From Bordetella ansorpii (GTDB taxonomy: Bacteria; Pseudomonadota; Gammaproteobacteria; Burkholderiales; Burkholderiaceae_B), in the NCBI RefSeq assembly GCF_900078705.1, contig NZ_FKIF01000006.1, forward strand, positions 62,001 through 126,000: a stretch of 64,000 nt of DNA. The letters run 5' to 3'. This document shows, in pieces, positions 50,634 to 58,722 of the stretch. The position numbers and the translations under genes are program-made. Each line of letters starts with the position of its first letter. The first letter of the stretch is position 1. Below the pieces are notes generated by a model, which saw nothing but the letters and a program-made list of their open reading frames with translations, ran no database searches and was not told where the DNA came from.

Positions 50634-52553
50634 TCAAGACACCACGACTTCGCGGAACATGCCGGCATCCATGTGGAACATCAGGTGGCAGTGCCAAGCC
50701 CAGCGGCCGAGCGCGTCGGCTGTCACCAGGAAACTGATGCGTTGTGCCGGTTGCACCGGCAGGGTGTGGCGGCGCGCCAGGAAGCGACCGTCGGGGCTTT
50801 CCAGCTCGCTCCACATGCCGTGCAAGTGCATGGGATGGGTCATCATGGTGTCGTTGTGCAGAATGACCCGCAGCCGCTCACCGTGTTTGAAGTGCACCGG
50901 CGTGGACTTTCCGAACTCCAGTCCGTCCAGGGACCATGCGTAGCGTTCCATGTTGCCCGTGAGGTGCAGTTCGACCTCCCGACCAGGGCCTCTCTTGTCC
51001 AACGGCCCCGACGGGGTATGCAGATCCGCGAGGGTCAACACGCGCCGACCGTTGTTGCGCAGTCCGATGCCGGGGTCATCGAGGTTGGTGCGCGCCATGT
51101 CAACGCGCATGTCCGTGCTGGAACCATACTCGGTGCGAGCGTGGCGAGCAGTAGTGCTGGGCACGGCCAGTCCCCCCGCCGCCGCGGCGTGTTGGCTGTG
51201 ATCCATCGCCATGCCACCGTGGTTCATGGCGCCGTGATTCATGCCTGCCATCGCCCCATGATCCATCCCGGACATCGAACCCGAGCCCATCCCGGTCATC
51301 CCGGTCATGCCCGTCATGCCCGTCATCCCGGTCATCCCGGTCATCCCGGTCATCTCCATGGCCTGGCCGGACCCGCCATGGTCCATGCCCCCCATCATGC
51401 CGCCCATCATGTCGTTCATGGTCAGCCATTCGACCGGATCGAGGGCAGGCACGGGAGCTTGAAGACCTTCACGCACGGCCAGCGTGGCACGCGCGTAGCC
51501 TGTCCGGTCCATCGCCTGGGCGAAGATCGTGTAAGCGTCATCCCGTGGCTGGACGATCACATCGACGGTTTCGCCAGGACCGAATCGGAACTCATCGACG
51601 GTCACCGGCTCCACGTCAACACCATCGACGTGCACCACCGTGAGTTTCAGTCCTGGAATGCGTACGTCGTAGAAGGTGTTGCCCGCACCGTTGACCATGC
51701 GCAGCCGCACGCGCTCACCCGGTCGGAACAGCGCCGTCCAATTGCCGGCGGGGGTGACGCCGTTGGCCAGATAGGTCAGCGTGGCGGCAGACAGATCTGC
51801 GAGATCCGTCGGATTCATCCGCATCTCGTTCCACATCTTGCGCTTGTCGATCGCAGCGGCCGTGCCTTCGCGCGAGGCGTCCCGGAAGAAGTCGAAGACG
51901 GTAGGTTGGTTGTAGTTGTAATAGTCGCTTTGGGACTTGAGCTTGGTGAACACCCGCATCGGGTCTTCGTCGGTCCAATCCGAGAACAGCAGCACGTGGT
52001 CACGGTCGGCGTGGATGGTCTCGGCGCCAGCGGGGTCGATGATGATCGCCCCGTACATGCCCGTGAGTTCCTGGAAGCCGGAGTGCGAGTGGTACCAGTA
52101 GGAGCCGCTCTGCTGAACCTTGAAGCGGTACGTGAAGGTCTCGCCGGGAGCGATGCCATTGAAGCTGATGCCCGGCACGCCATCCATCTGATACGGCAGG
52201 ATGATCCCGTGCCAGTGAATGGATGTGGCTTCACGCAGCTTGTTGGTTACACGGATTGTGACGGTGTCACCCTCGCGCCAACGCAATGTCGGTGCCGGCA
52301 GCGAGCCGTTGATGGTCGTAGCCACGCCTGGCTTGCCCGTGAAGTTCACGGGCGATTCGGCGATCACCAAGTCGAACTCGGTGCCCTTCAGCACAGGGGC
52401 GGCACCGCGCGTCGCGGAGCCTTGCTGGGCAAATGCCTTGAACGCCGGCGTGGACAGCCCAGCGAGAACGCCGCCGGCGGCTAACCCTTGGACGAAACGC
52501 CGACGAGAAAGGCCCTGTGTGGGCACGATAAAAAAGGGTGAACGAGGCGGCAT
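50634..52553 (-). CDS. copA: Multicopper oxidase CopA with Met-rich insert
   Basis: A 639-residue periplasmic Cu(I) oxidase. The signal LSRRRFVQGLAAGGVLAGL is Tat-type. Copper ligands: THIHWHG-like TSIHWHGIILP, GSYWYHSHSGFQ, MTHPMHLHGMW and GRWAWHCHLMFHMDAGM. Between the second and third domains lies an insert with seven MTG units followed by Met/His-rich repeats (GMDHGAMAGMNHGAMNHGG), which probably stores or presents Cu(I). First gene of the copA-copB-DUF411-DUF2933 unit and divergent from copRS. Confidence 0.95.
   Translation of the reverse strand: MPPRSPFFIVPTQGLSRRRFVQGLAAGGVLAGLSTPAFKAFAQQGSATRGAAPVLKGTEFDLVIAESPVNFTGKPGVATTINGSLPAPTLRWREGDTVTIRVTNKLREATSIHWHGIILPYQMDGVPGISFNGIAPGETFTYRFKVQQSGSYWYHSHSGFQELTGMYGAIIIDPAGAETIHADRDHVLLFSDWTDEDPMRVFTKLKSQSDYYNYNQPTVFDFFRDASREGTAAAIDKRKMWNEMRMNPTDLADLSAATLTYLANGVTPAGNWTALFRPGERVRLRMVNGAGNTFYDVRIPGLKLTVVHVDGVDVEPVTVDEFRFGPGETVDVIVQPRDDAYTIFAQAMDRTGYARATLAVREGLQAPVPALDPVEWLTMNDMMGGMMGGMDHGGSGQAMEMTGMTGMTGMTGMTGMTGMTGMGSGSMSGMDHGAMAGMNHGAMNHGGMAMDHSQHAAAAGGLAVPSTTARHARTEYGSSTDMRVDMARTNLDDPGIGLRNNGRRVLTLADLHTPSGPLDKRGPGREVELHLTGNMERYAWSLDGLEFGKSTPVHFKHGERLRVILHNDTMMTHPMHLHGMWSELESPDGRFLARRHTLPVQPAQRISFLVTADALGRWAWHCHLMFHMDAGMFREVVVS
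51291..51353 (-). repeat. Seven 9-bp tandem repeats coding (Met-Thr-Gly)7 in copA
   Basis: Units of CCCGGTCAT (five) and GCCCGTCAT (two) in phase with the reading frame. Their near identity suggests recent expansion by slippage, so unit number may vary between strains. Confidence 0.9.
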
Positions 52554-52676
52554 GGCCTGAAATCCTCCATAGATGACTCGGAAGTCGTTCTAAACGCCAC
52601 CCCATCCTGAGCGGCACAGTTCGACGCAATGCAGGTCATGCTATGGGTTGGGCACTTTCCATCGAATGACCCCTGA

Positions 52677-52692
52677 ATTACATTCATGTAAT
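52677..52692. promoter_or_regulatory. Candidate CopR operator between copA and copR
   Basis: ATTACATTCATGTAAT is an inverted repeat (ATTACA, 4-bp spacer, TGTAAT) in the divergent region. It fits the TTACA/TGTAA pattern described for CopR/CusR/PcoR-type regulators. It lies 124 bp before copA and 116 bp before copR. Confidence 0.6.
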
Positions 52693-52807
52693 GTTCGTGT
52701 CATGTTCGTGGAAGCTGGCAACCAGTAAATTGCTGATTGAAAGTGGATGAATGCGTACATCGTGAGCGGCTATTTTTCCGCGCCGTAGCGATTTCATGGG
52801 ACATGCG

Positions 52808-53500
52808 ATGAAACTGCTGGTCGTTGAAGACGAGAACAAGACGGCGGATTACGTCCGCCAAGGTCTCATGGAGGCGGGATTCGTCGTGGATCTGGCGCGC
52901 AACGGATTGGACGGACACCACCTGGCCATGGGCGAGACATACGATCTGGTGGTCTTGGATGTCATGCTGCCGGATGTCGATGGCTGGCGCATCGTGCGTG
53001 CCCTTCGAGATGCCGGTAAACAGGTCCCTGTGCTCTTTCTGACGGCGCGTGGCGGTGTAGACGACCGTGTCAAGGGATTGGAACTGGGAGCGGACGACTA
53101 CCTCGTCAAGCCATTCGCGTTCTCTGAGTTGCTGGCGCGGGTGCGGACGCTGCTGCGACGCGGAAGCGCTCCGAGCCAGCCTGATCGCATCCAGGTTGCC
53201 GATTTGGTGCTGGACTTGGCGCGCCGGCGCGCAACGCGCGCTGGCCAACGCATCAATCTCACCAGCAAGGAGTTCGCGTTGCTTGAGCTCCTGGCCCGTC
53301 GCCAGGGGGAGGTCCTTCCACGGTCTCTGATCGCGTCGCAGGTATGGGACATGAATTTCGACAGCGACAGCAACGTCATCGATGTAGCCATCCGCCGTCT
53401 ACGCGCGAAGATAGACGATGCGTTCAATCCGAAGCTCATCCACACCGTGCGTGGAATGGGATACACGCTCGATGCGCCCGATGATGCCCCTGCGCCATAA
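52808..53500 (+). CDS. copR: Copper response regulator CopR
   Basis: A 230-residue OmpR-family regulator: [19 protein letters not shown], phospho-Asp in [14 protein letters not shown], Lys in [14 protein letters not shown], and winged helix [38 protein letters not shown]. It should activate copA and other copper genes when CopS senses periplasmic copper. The start MKLLVVEDE is preferred to one four codons upstream. Confidence 0.94.
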   Translation: MKLLVVEDENKTADYVRQGLMEAGFVVDLARNGLDGHHLAMGETYDLVVLDVMLPDVDGWRIVRALRDAGKQVPVLFLTARGGVDDRVKGLELGADDYLVKPFAFSELLARVRTLLRRGSAPSQPDRIQVADLVLDLARRRATRAGQRINLTSKEFALLELLARRQGEVLPRSLIASQVWDMNFDSDSNVIDVAIRRLRAKIDDAFNPKLIHTVRGMGYTLDAPDDAPAP

Positions 53501-54908
53501 GCCGCGGCAAAGCCGTCCAGCGTCGCTTGCATTGAGGGTCACGGCCCTCGTTGGTATCGCCACGACCTTGGTGTTTCTTGTGTTCAATTGGGTCATTCTC
53601 CGGTCGTTGGAGCACCACTTTGCTCAACAGGATGCCCACGAACTGGAGGCAGTGACAACCGCTTTGGCTCAGCCCTTGCACCAGCTTGCAAGTGACATCG
53701 CAAGCGACGAACTGAAGCAACACTTGGCCAACGCAGTCGCAGGACATCATGGGATGACGTACGGCGTCTACGATGGGGCTGGCAATAGCATCTATGCCAC
53801 GCCCGGTCCTGACCTGTCTAAACTTGCCAGTAGCAAAAAGTTGGTCAACCGCATCACCGCTGACGATTTGATCGTGTGGCAGGAGGATCAGAGGTCATAT
53901 CGAGGTGTGGTGCTGCAACTGCCTGCTGACGATTCAGCGGCGCCCGGCTACCGCATCGTCGCTGCCATGGACATCGGCTTTCATCTCGACTTCCTGGCGG
54001 AGTTCAAGCGCATGCTCTGGTGGGCAACCGGCTTGGTCATGTGCCTGGCGCTCGGTGTGGCTTGGCTGGCGGTGCAGTGGGGCCACCTGCCGATTCGCAA
54101 GGTCAATGAAGAGATTCGGGCGATTCGCTCTTCAAAGCTGGATGTGAGGCTGGATCCTCGGGATGTGCCGATCGAACTGGCGGAACTGGTATTCGCCTTC
54201 AACGATATGTTGGCGAGAATCGAGGAAGGCTTCACCCGGCTATCACACTTTTCCGCAGACATAGCGCACGAGTTGCGCACGCCCGTCACCAACCTGGTCA
54301 CGCAGACTCACGTAGCGCTTGGCCAGCCGCGCAGCAACGAGGAATACAGAGAAATCCTCTATTCAAATTTGGAAGAGTTTGATCGGATGGGACGCATGAT
54401 TGGAGACATGCTGTTTCTTGCCCAAACGGAAAATGATCCCCGCAACTTGCGCTTGTCTACAATTGATCTGTCCGAATTGGTGCGGAGTCTGTTCGACTAT
54501 TTCGAGGCGCTGGCAGAAGATAGCGGCATTACGCTTGGCGTTAAAGGGGCGATCGGCAGCATAGCGGCGGATCGGGAAATGCTCACCCGGGCGCTGAACA
54601 ATCTTCTCTCGAACGCAATTCGACACACTCCTCGCGGGAAGAGCATCACGGTCTTGCTCTCGCAGGATGAGCAGTGGACAACGATCAGTGTGGTCAATCC
54701 CGGTGAGAAAATTCCTGAGCCCGATCTACCAAAGCTCTTCAATCGATTCTACCGAGTTGATCCGGCACGGCAACGAAATACGGCGGGCGCCGGTCTTGGC
54801 CTTGCCATCGTGAAATCGATTGCGGAGGCGCATGGTGGTTCTGTTGCCGTGACCTCCAGCGAGCTTGTCACAAGATTTGACTTGGCACTGCCCCATCTGC
54901 GGCAGTAG
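53481..54908 (+). CDS. copS: Copper sensor histidine kinase CopS
   Basis: A 475-residue inner-membrane kinase. Segment 1 is [19 protein letters not shown], a periplasmic domain of about 130 residues follows, and segment 2 is [17 protein letters not shown]. Then HAMP, His in [19 protein letters not shown] box [15 protein letters not shown] boxes and [16 protein letters not shown]. It has the CusS/CopS heavy-metal sensor layout. It overlaps copR by about 20 bp. Confidence 0.93.
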   Translation: MMPLRHKPRQSRPASLALRVTALVGIATTLVFLVFNWVILRSLEHHFAQQDAHELEAVTTALAQPLHQLASDIASDELKQHLANAVAGHHGMTYGVYDGAGNSIYATPGPDLSKLASSKKLVNRITADDLIVWQEDQRSYRGVVLQLPADDSAAPGYRIVAAMDIGFHLDFLAEFKRMLWWATGLVMCLALGVAWLAVQWGHLPIRKVNEEIRAIRSSKLDVRLDPRDVPIELAELVFAFNDMLARIEEGFTRLSHFSADIAHELRTPVTNLVTQTHVALGQPRSNEEYREILYSNLEEFDRMGRMIGDMLFLAQTENDPRNLRLSTIDLSELVRSLFDYFEALAEDSGITLGVKGAIGSIAADREMLTRALNNLLSNAIRHTPRGKSITVLLSQDEQWTTISVVNPGEKIPEPDLPKLFNRFYRVDPARQRNTAGAGLGLAIVKSIAEAHGGSVAVTSSELVTRFDLALPHLRQ

Positions 54909-55125
54909 TCCGGGTGAGCTTCGGTGCCGGATAGCCGCATTCGGAGATGCAATGGCGCAGATCCTTGACCCTGAGGCATCGCTCGTCGAGATGAATCGTT
55001 GCGCTTCCCGCAACATAGTTGGCATCCGCATTATGGACGCCGTGAAGATACAGCAGCTTGCGGCGCACTCCCTCACCGCTCAGGCTCGATACAAGCCCTC
55101 CGACTTCAACGTTGATCGACTTCAT
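54868..55125 (-). CDS. HMA-like protein lacking the CxxC metal motif
   Basis: An 85-residue protein with the beta-alpha-beta pattern of heavy-metal-associated domains (INVEVGGLVSSLSGEGVRRK, HGVHNADANYVAGSATIHLD, LRHCISECGYPAPKL). The loop that should hold GMTCxxC reads GLVSSLSGEG, so the classical Cu(I) site is absent. Two Cys occur near the C-terminus. Similar CopZ-like genes sit beside copper clusters. Its 3' end overlaps copS by 41 bp on the other strand. Confidence 0.7.
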   Translation of the reverse strand: MKSINVEVGGLVSSLSGEGVRRKLLYLHGVHNADANYVAGSATIHLDERCLRVKDLRHCISECGYPAPKLTRTTAADGAVPSQIL

Positions 55126-55158
55126 GAATGCTCTTTCCTGTTAGCTGTATTTGTGGTG

Positions 55159-55383
55159 TCAAGGAGCGAATCGGCCCGAGTCCAGACAGTCCTGCGAGAA
55201 CTCGAAGACAATCTCCCGGTCGGGAGCGATGACCTTATGCTTCTTGCCGGCGTAGTGCAGCCCAGAGACGGGAGAGGCGCTGCCTTGTTCCATCATCGCT
55301 GCGCTCATCGGGCCTTTGGCTCTGTCTGAATAAAGGTGCGCTTTGGCGGCAATAGACTGCCCCGGCGAAATTGAGGAGGTCAT
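55159..55383 (-). CDS. Small hypothetical protein coupled to the relaxase gene
   Basis: A 74-residue protein (ISPGQSIAAKAHLYSDRAKG, HYAGKKHKVIAPDREIVFEF) with no family I recognise. Its ATG overlaps the relaxase stop as ATGA, so it is probably translated with it, although it lies on the copper-cluster side. The C-terminal half could be a small beta fold. Confidence 0.55.
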   Translation of the reverse strand: MTSSISPGQSIAAKAHLYSDRAKGPMSAAMMEQGSASPVSGLHYAGKKHKVIAPDREIVFEFSQDCLDSGRFAP

Positions 55384-57257
55384 GTTGACGCCCCTTGCTT
55401 TCCTGAAGTCTGTTCGCAGTGTCTGGTCTCACCCAACAGGGATAGATAGGGATTGCTCGGAGGCGTTTCCGAGAAAAGCAGGCTCGGATCTTCCAGAAGG
55501 TATCCATGCAGACGGCGGGATTTTCTAGGCCCGGTTACTTCACAGGTCCAGATGTTCAGGCCGTTCGGTTGCTTGCGATGCAGCTGCAGCCTCTCGAAGC
55601 GCTTTTGTATCCACTGCCAGTCTTGCTGGCTCTCCTGCTTGGCCAGCGCGCTGACTTGCGGATGCTCCTGCGCATAGCGCTGGAATACGCCGGGGCTGAC
55701 CAGGTAGGCGGTGCCGCTCGCGGTATGCACGAGCGCTTTCGCGTCGTTGATGATGAGCCGGCGGGAAGCGATGCCTTGTTTCAGCCACGCCATGAAGTGC
55801 TCTCCGGATGGCGCTGTCGTGGGCTTGGGCGCTGGGGACGAACGCTGAGGTGCGGTCAAGGTCGTCGCTTCAGTACGCGCGGCAGACACCGGCTCCGAAG
55901 GTGCTTCAGCGTCCTGCCGGGTTGCGGGTGAATTCACCATGCCCACCATCGAAAGCATGTCTTCCATGGCGTCGGGCAGCGGTTCACCTTTCGCTGGACG
56001 AGAGGGGTTACCTCCCTCCCATGGCGGAACCTCTTGGCCCTCCGAGGCTGACTGCGCTCCGGCCGGCGGAGTAGTGGCTGACACATCGGGCCCTTTGTCC
56101 GTGGCCGCCGCGTCGATCGCCACTGTGCCGGCGAACAGCGCCGGCCTCTCGCTTGGCTCCCAGATCAGCGCGGGCCCGAGGCGCAACAGCGTGAACGAGT
56201 GACACCAGCCGGTGGAACTGGTCACGGTCGCGCGCCAGATCGCCTTGCCGTCGGGCGTCGGCTGCAACATGCCGTGATCCTGGAGGACGTTGAACACCGC
56301 GGTGTTGTTCGCAGGAATGCCGTCAACGCCTTGGGACAGCAGGTGCGCACGCAGTTTGTCCGATACCGTCTTGCTCACCAGCCACAGCGCGTCCTCGGTG
56401 AGCCAGCCATCGGAGGCTTCCGGCTGGTTCAGCTTCAACTCTTCCTTGAGCAGATAACGCAGCCCGTCGAGCAGCTTGCGTTGCAGTGCGTGCTTGGGCG
56501 CGGCCATGACGCGGGCCGGATCACCACCCAGCTCCTGCGCCACAGAAGCGCGATCAGCCTGCACGACAAGCTCGCCCAGGACCCCGGCATGCTCGTACTG
56601 TCCGGCCAAGACGTAGAGCAGCGGTGCCCATAGCGCAGGGTAGCCACTGAGCCAGTCCAAGAGTTGGGCGTCCAGCAGTTGGCGATAGAGCAGCCCTGTC
56701 GCGGCACTGTGCAGCCGGTACTCGCGGTCCTCGCGGTAGCGGAAGCGGTACGGCTGGTGCAGCGGGCCGTGCCACGGGTGCCAGGTGCTGCCATCGGCCA
56801 GCTCCACGTGCAGATCGACAGCGATCTTGCCGATGTCGTGCAGCAGTGCCGCGTAGGCGACGGCAGCGGTCCAGGCCTCGGATTGCGCCGCCTGGTCCTC
56901 GGGGCTGGCGCCGACGGGCAGCAGATGGGATTGCCGTAGCTTCAGGCTGTAAGCGACGATTTCGAGGCCGTGATCGAGCATGCCGCCCGGGTATGCGTGG
57001 TGATGCGCTTCGGAAGCCGGGAACACCTGGACCAATTCGGCGTAGCGTTCTAGCGGCGTGCGGTACAGGGTGGCGAACTGTTTGCGCGAGAGCGATGTGC
57101 GATGCCAGATGTGCTCCAGCAGCTTCTGCCGGCGCGGCGTCGCCAGCAGCGATGCAGCCGACTCGGGCCGCAACAACCCTTTCGGAAGATCGGTGGCGGG
57201 CGCTGGCGACGGAGCGGCAGCGACCGGGGGCCGTTTTCGCTGGAACAGTGAGAGCAT
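55380..57257 (-). CDS. traI: MobH-family relaxase (TraI_2 type)
   Basis: A 625-residue protein that should nick the element at oriT and lead the strand into the recipient. The N-terminal relaxase/HD region has SEAHHHAYPGGMLDHGLEIV and ALLHDIGKIAVDLHV, the metal-binding motifs of the MobH (R391/ICEclc) class. A Pro-rich linker (about 430-500) leads to a TraI_2 C-terminal domain (FMAWLKQGIASRRLIINDAK, YLVSPGVFQRYAQEH). The start is the ATG at 57257; upstream sequence is open but unlike protein. The gene is divergent from prlF. Confidence 0.92.
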   Translation of the reverse strand: MLSLFQRKRPPVAAAPSPAPATDLPKGLLRPESAASLLATPRRQKLLEHIWHRTSLSRKQFATLYRTPLERYAELVQVFPASEAHHHAYPGGMLDHGLEIVAYSLKLRQSHLLPVGASPEDQAAQSEAWTAAVAYAALLHDIGKIAVDLHVELADGSTWHPWHGPLHQPYRFRYREDREYRLHSAATGLLYRQLLDAQLLDWLSGYPALWAPLLYVLAGQYEHAGVLGELVVQADRASVAQELGGDPARVMAAPKHALQRKLLDGLRYLLKEELKLNQPEASDGWLTEDALWLVSKTVSDKLRAHLLSQGVDGIPANNTAVFNVLQDHGMLQPTPDGKAIWRATVTSSTGWCHSFTLLRLGPALIWEPSERPALFAGTVAIDAAATDKGPDVSATTPPAGAQSASEGQEVPPWEGGNPSRPAKGEPLPDAMEDMLSMVGMVNSPATRQDAEAPSEPVSAARTEATTLTAPQRSSPAPKPTTAPSGEHFMAWLKQGIASRRLIINDAKALVHTASGTAYLVSPGVFQRYAQEHPQVSALAKQESQQDWQWIQKRFERLQLHRKQPNGLNIWTCEVTGPRKSRRLHGYLLEDPSLLFSETPPSNPYLSLLGETRHCEQTSGKQGAST

Positions 57258-57506
57258 GTAAGTGTCCTGGTGGCGGGCCGACCGGGAGGCCTTTTCGCCT
57301 TTTCGAGGTAGGGCCTTTCCCCTTGCACCCCATTCCCTTGCCCTTTCTGCCCTTTGGCCTTTAACCATTTGGGTATAGGGCGTGGGGCATTGACCGTCCA
57401 CGGCCAATGCGGGGTTCGGCGGGCCGGATTGATGCGTGAAGGCTTGGTGTTCCCGCACTACGATGGGCCGATTCTTGGACTCGGGAGGACGCCATGCGAC
57501 CCCATA

Positions 57507-57535
57507 TTGACACGGTAAGGAATATTCCTTACCAT
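57507..57535 (+). promoter_or_regulatory. prlF-yhaV promoter with perfect 20-bp palindromic operator
   Basis: TTGACA at 57507-57512 and TACCAT at 57530-57535 are 17 bp apart. GGTAAGGAATATTCCTTACC at 57514-57533 is a perfect palindrome that fills the spacer and overlaps the -10. Toxin-antitoxin operons are usually repressed by their own complex at such a site. Confidence 0.7.
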
Positions 57536-57562
57536 CGAGGCATCGCTATTAGGAGAACGGCC

Positions 57563-57880
57563 ATGCCTGCCATTCATGAAATTGCCACCCTGACCTCAAA
57601 AGGCCAGATCACGCTGCCCAAGCCCATCCGGCAGGCGCTCGGCGTCGATGCCGGCGGCAAGGTTGCGTTCGACCTGCGTGACGGAGAAGTCGTCGTGACC
57701 CGTGCCAACGCCGAGCATGAGGACCCCGCCATCGGTGCGTTCCTGAGTCTGCTGGCCCGCGACATCGAGGCGGGCCGGAACGTCCATGGCCTGCCCGAGG
57801 ACCTGGCTCGCGCCATGCTGGAGCAAGCGGGTCACGGCGTGAAGCTGGACGAGGAAATCGACGGGGAAGTGGCGCTCTGA
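57563..57880 (+). CDS. prlF: PrlF-type antitoxin (SpoVT/AbrB fold)
   Basis: A 105-residue protein with the swapped-hairpin DNA-binding motif IATLTSKGQITLPKPIRQAL, GVDAGGKVAFDLRDGEVVV, and a C-terminal toxin-binding region. It should neutralise YhaV and repress the operon. The ATG at 57563 has AGGAGA upstream. The stop overlaps the toxin start (TGATG). Confidence 0.9.
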   Translation: MPAIHEIATLTSKGQITLPKPIRQALGVDAGGKVAFDLRDGEVVVTRANAEHEDPAIGAFLSLLARDIEAGRNVHGLPEDLARAMLEQAGHGVKLDEEIDGEVAL

Positions 57881-58338
57881 TGCAACGGCATGGCTGGACG
57901 CTGCTATTCCATGACTGCGTAATCGAGCAGTTGCAGAAGTTGGATGCAGCGGCGCGGCGCGCTCAGGAGAACGATCCGGAGGGCTTCGAGTCCAACGCCA
58001 ACGTCAAGCTCTTCCGGGCTTTGAGTCAGTTGATGCTGGATGTGGTGCCGGGTGATCCGGCACGCGACGAGTACCGCCAGGGCAACACCCTGGGGCCCGC
58101 CCACCGGCACTGGCGACGGGCCAAGATCGGAAGGCGGTTCCGGCTGTTCTTCCGGTACGACTCGAAGGCGAAGGTCATCGTGTACGCCTGGGTCAATGAT
58201 GAGCAGACCTTGCGATCATCGGGGAGCAAGTCAGACCCCTATGCCGTTTTTGAGAAGATGTTGGGACGGGGAAATCCGCCAGACGACTGGAACGCATTGG
58301 TACTGGCAAGCAAGCAGAATTGGAGCAAACTGGAATAG
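57880..58338 (+). CDS. yhaV: YhaV-type ribonuclease toxin
   Basis: A 152-residue RelE-superfamily toxin. GWTLLFHDCVIEQLQKLDAA is followed by ALSQLMLDVVPGDPARDEYR, GPAHRHWRRAKIGRRFRLFF and AWVNDEQTLRSSGSKSDPYA, the YhaV pattern with its basic catalytic cluster. YhaV cuts mRNA at the ribosome. The pair on an ICE most likely stabilises the element against loss. Confidence 0.92.
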   Translation: MQRHGWTLLFHDCVIEQLQKLDAAARRAQENDPEGFESNANVKLFRALSQLMLDVVPGDPARDEYRQGNTLGPAHRHWRRAKIGRRFRLFFRYDSKAKVIVYAWVNDEQTLRSSGSKSDPYAVFEKMLGRGNPPDDWNALVLASKQNWSKLE

Positions 58339-58365
58339 GCATTCCGCATGTAGCAGGAGACGACC

Positions 58366-58722
58366 ATGAGTAGGACAACCCGCACCAGCACCGCAGAACG
58401 GCTTGGCCACAGCTTCGGCCGCGGATGGCGCGCCTATGCCCGCGGCGAAGGGCGAGTGTCGAACTGGCTGGCCTCCAGGGGGGTACCGGCGGCTGGCGCC
58501 ACCGCGCTGCTGTGGTTGGTCAAGTTGGTCGTGCTCGGTGTGCTGCTATACACCACCTTCTGGCTGGCTCTGCTGCTGGTGTTCACCGCAATGGTTGCCC
58601 GAGCTGCCGGGAATGTGTCCATTGAAGACGACGAGAAAGCGGAATGGCGGATGGGCTGGTCAGGCTATGGTCTATATCGTGGCGAAACGCGCGTCGATCC
58701 TGGACAAGATGAGGATGACTAG
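58366..58722 (+). CDS. DUF3742 family ICE protein
   Basis: A 118-residue protein. An N-terminal RLGHSFGRGWRAYARGEGRV, one long hydrophobic hairpin (LLWLVKLVVLGVLLYTTFWL) and an acidic tail fit DUF3742, known from this ICE family. Its function is unknown. The start lies 27 bp after yhaV, and the stop overlaps the TraG-like gene end on the other strand by 4 bp. Confidence 0.8.
   Translation: MSRTTRTSTAERLGHSFGRGWRAYARGEGRVSNWLASRGVPAAGATALLWLVKLVVLGVLLYTTFWLALLLVFTAMVARAAGNVSIEDDEKAEWRMGWSGYGLYRGETRVDPGQDEDD

Noticed and set aside
51291-51353. CRISPR-like short tandem repeats
   Set aside because: 9-bp units without spacers, in frame inside copA, coding Met-Thr-Gly.
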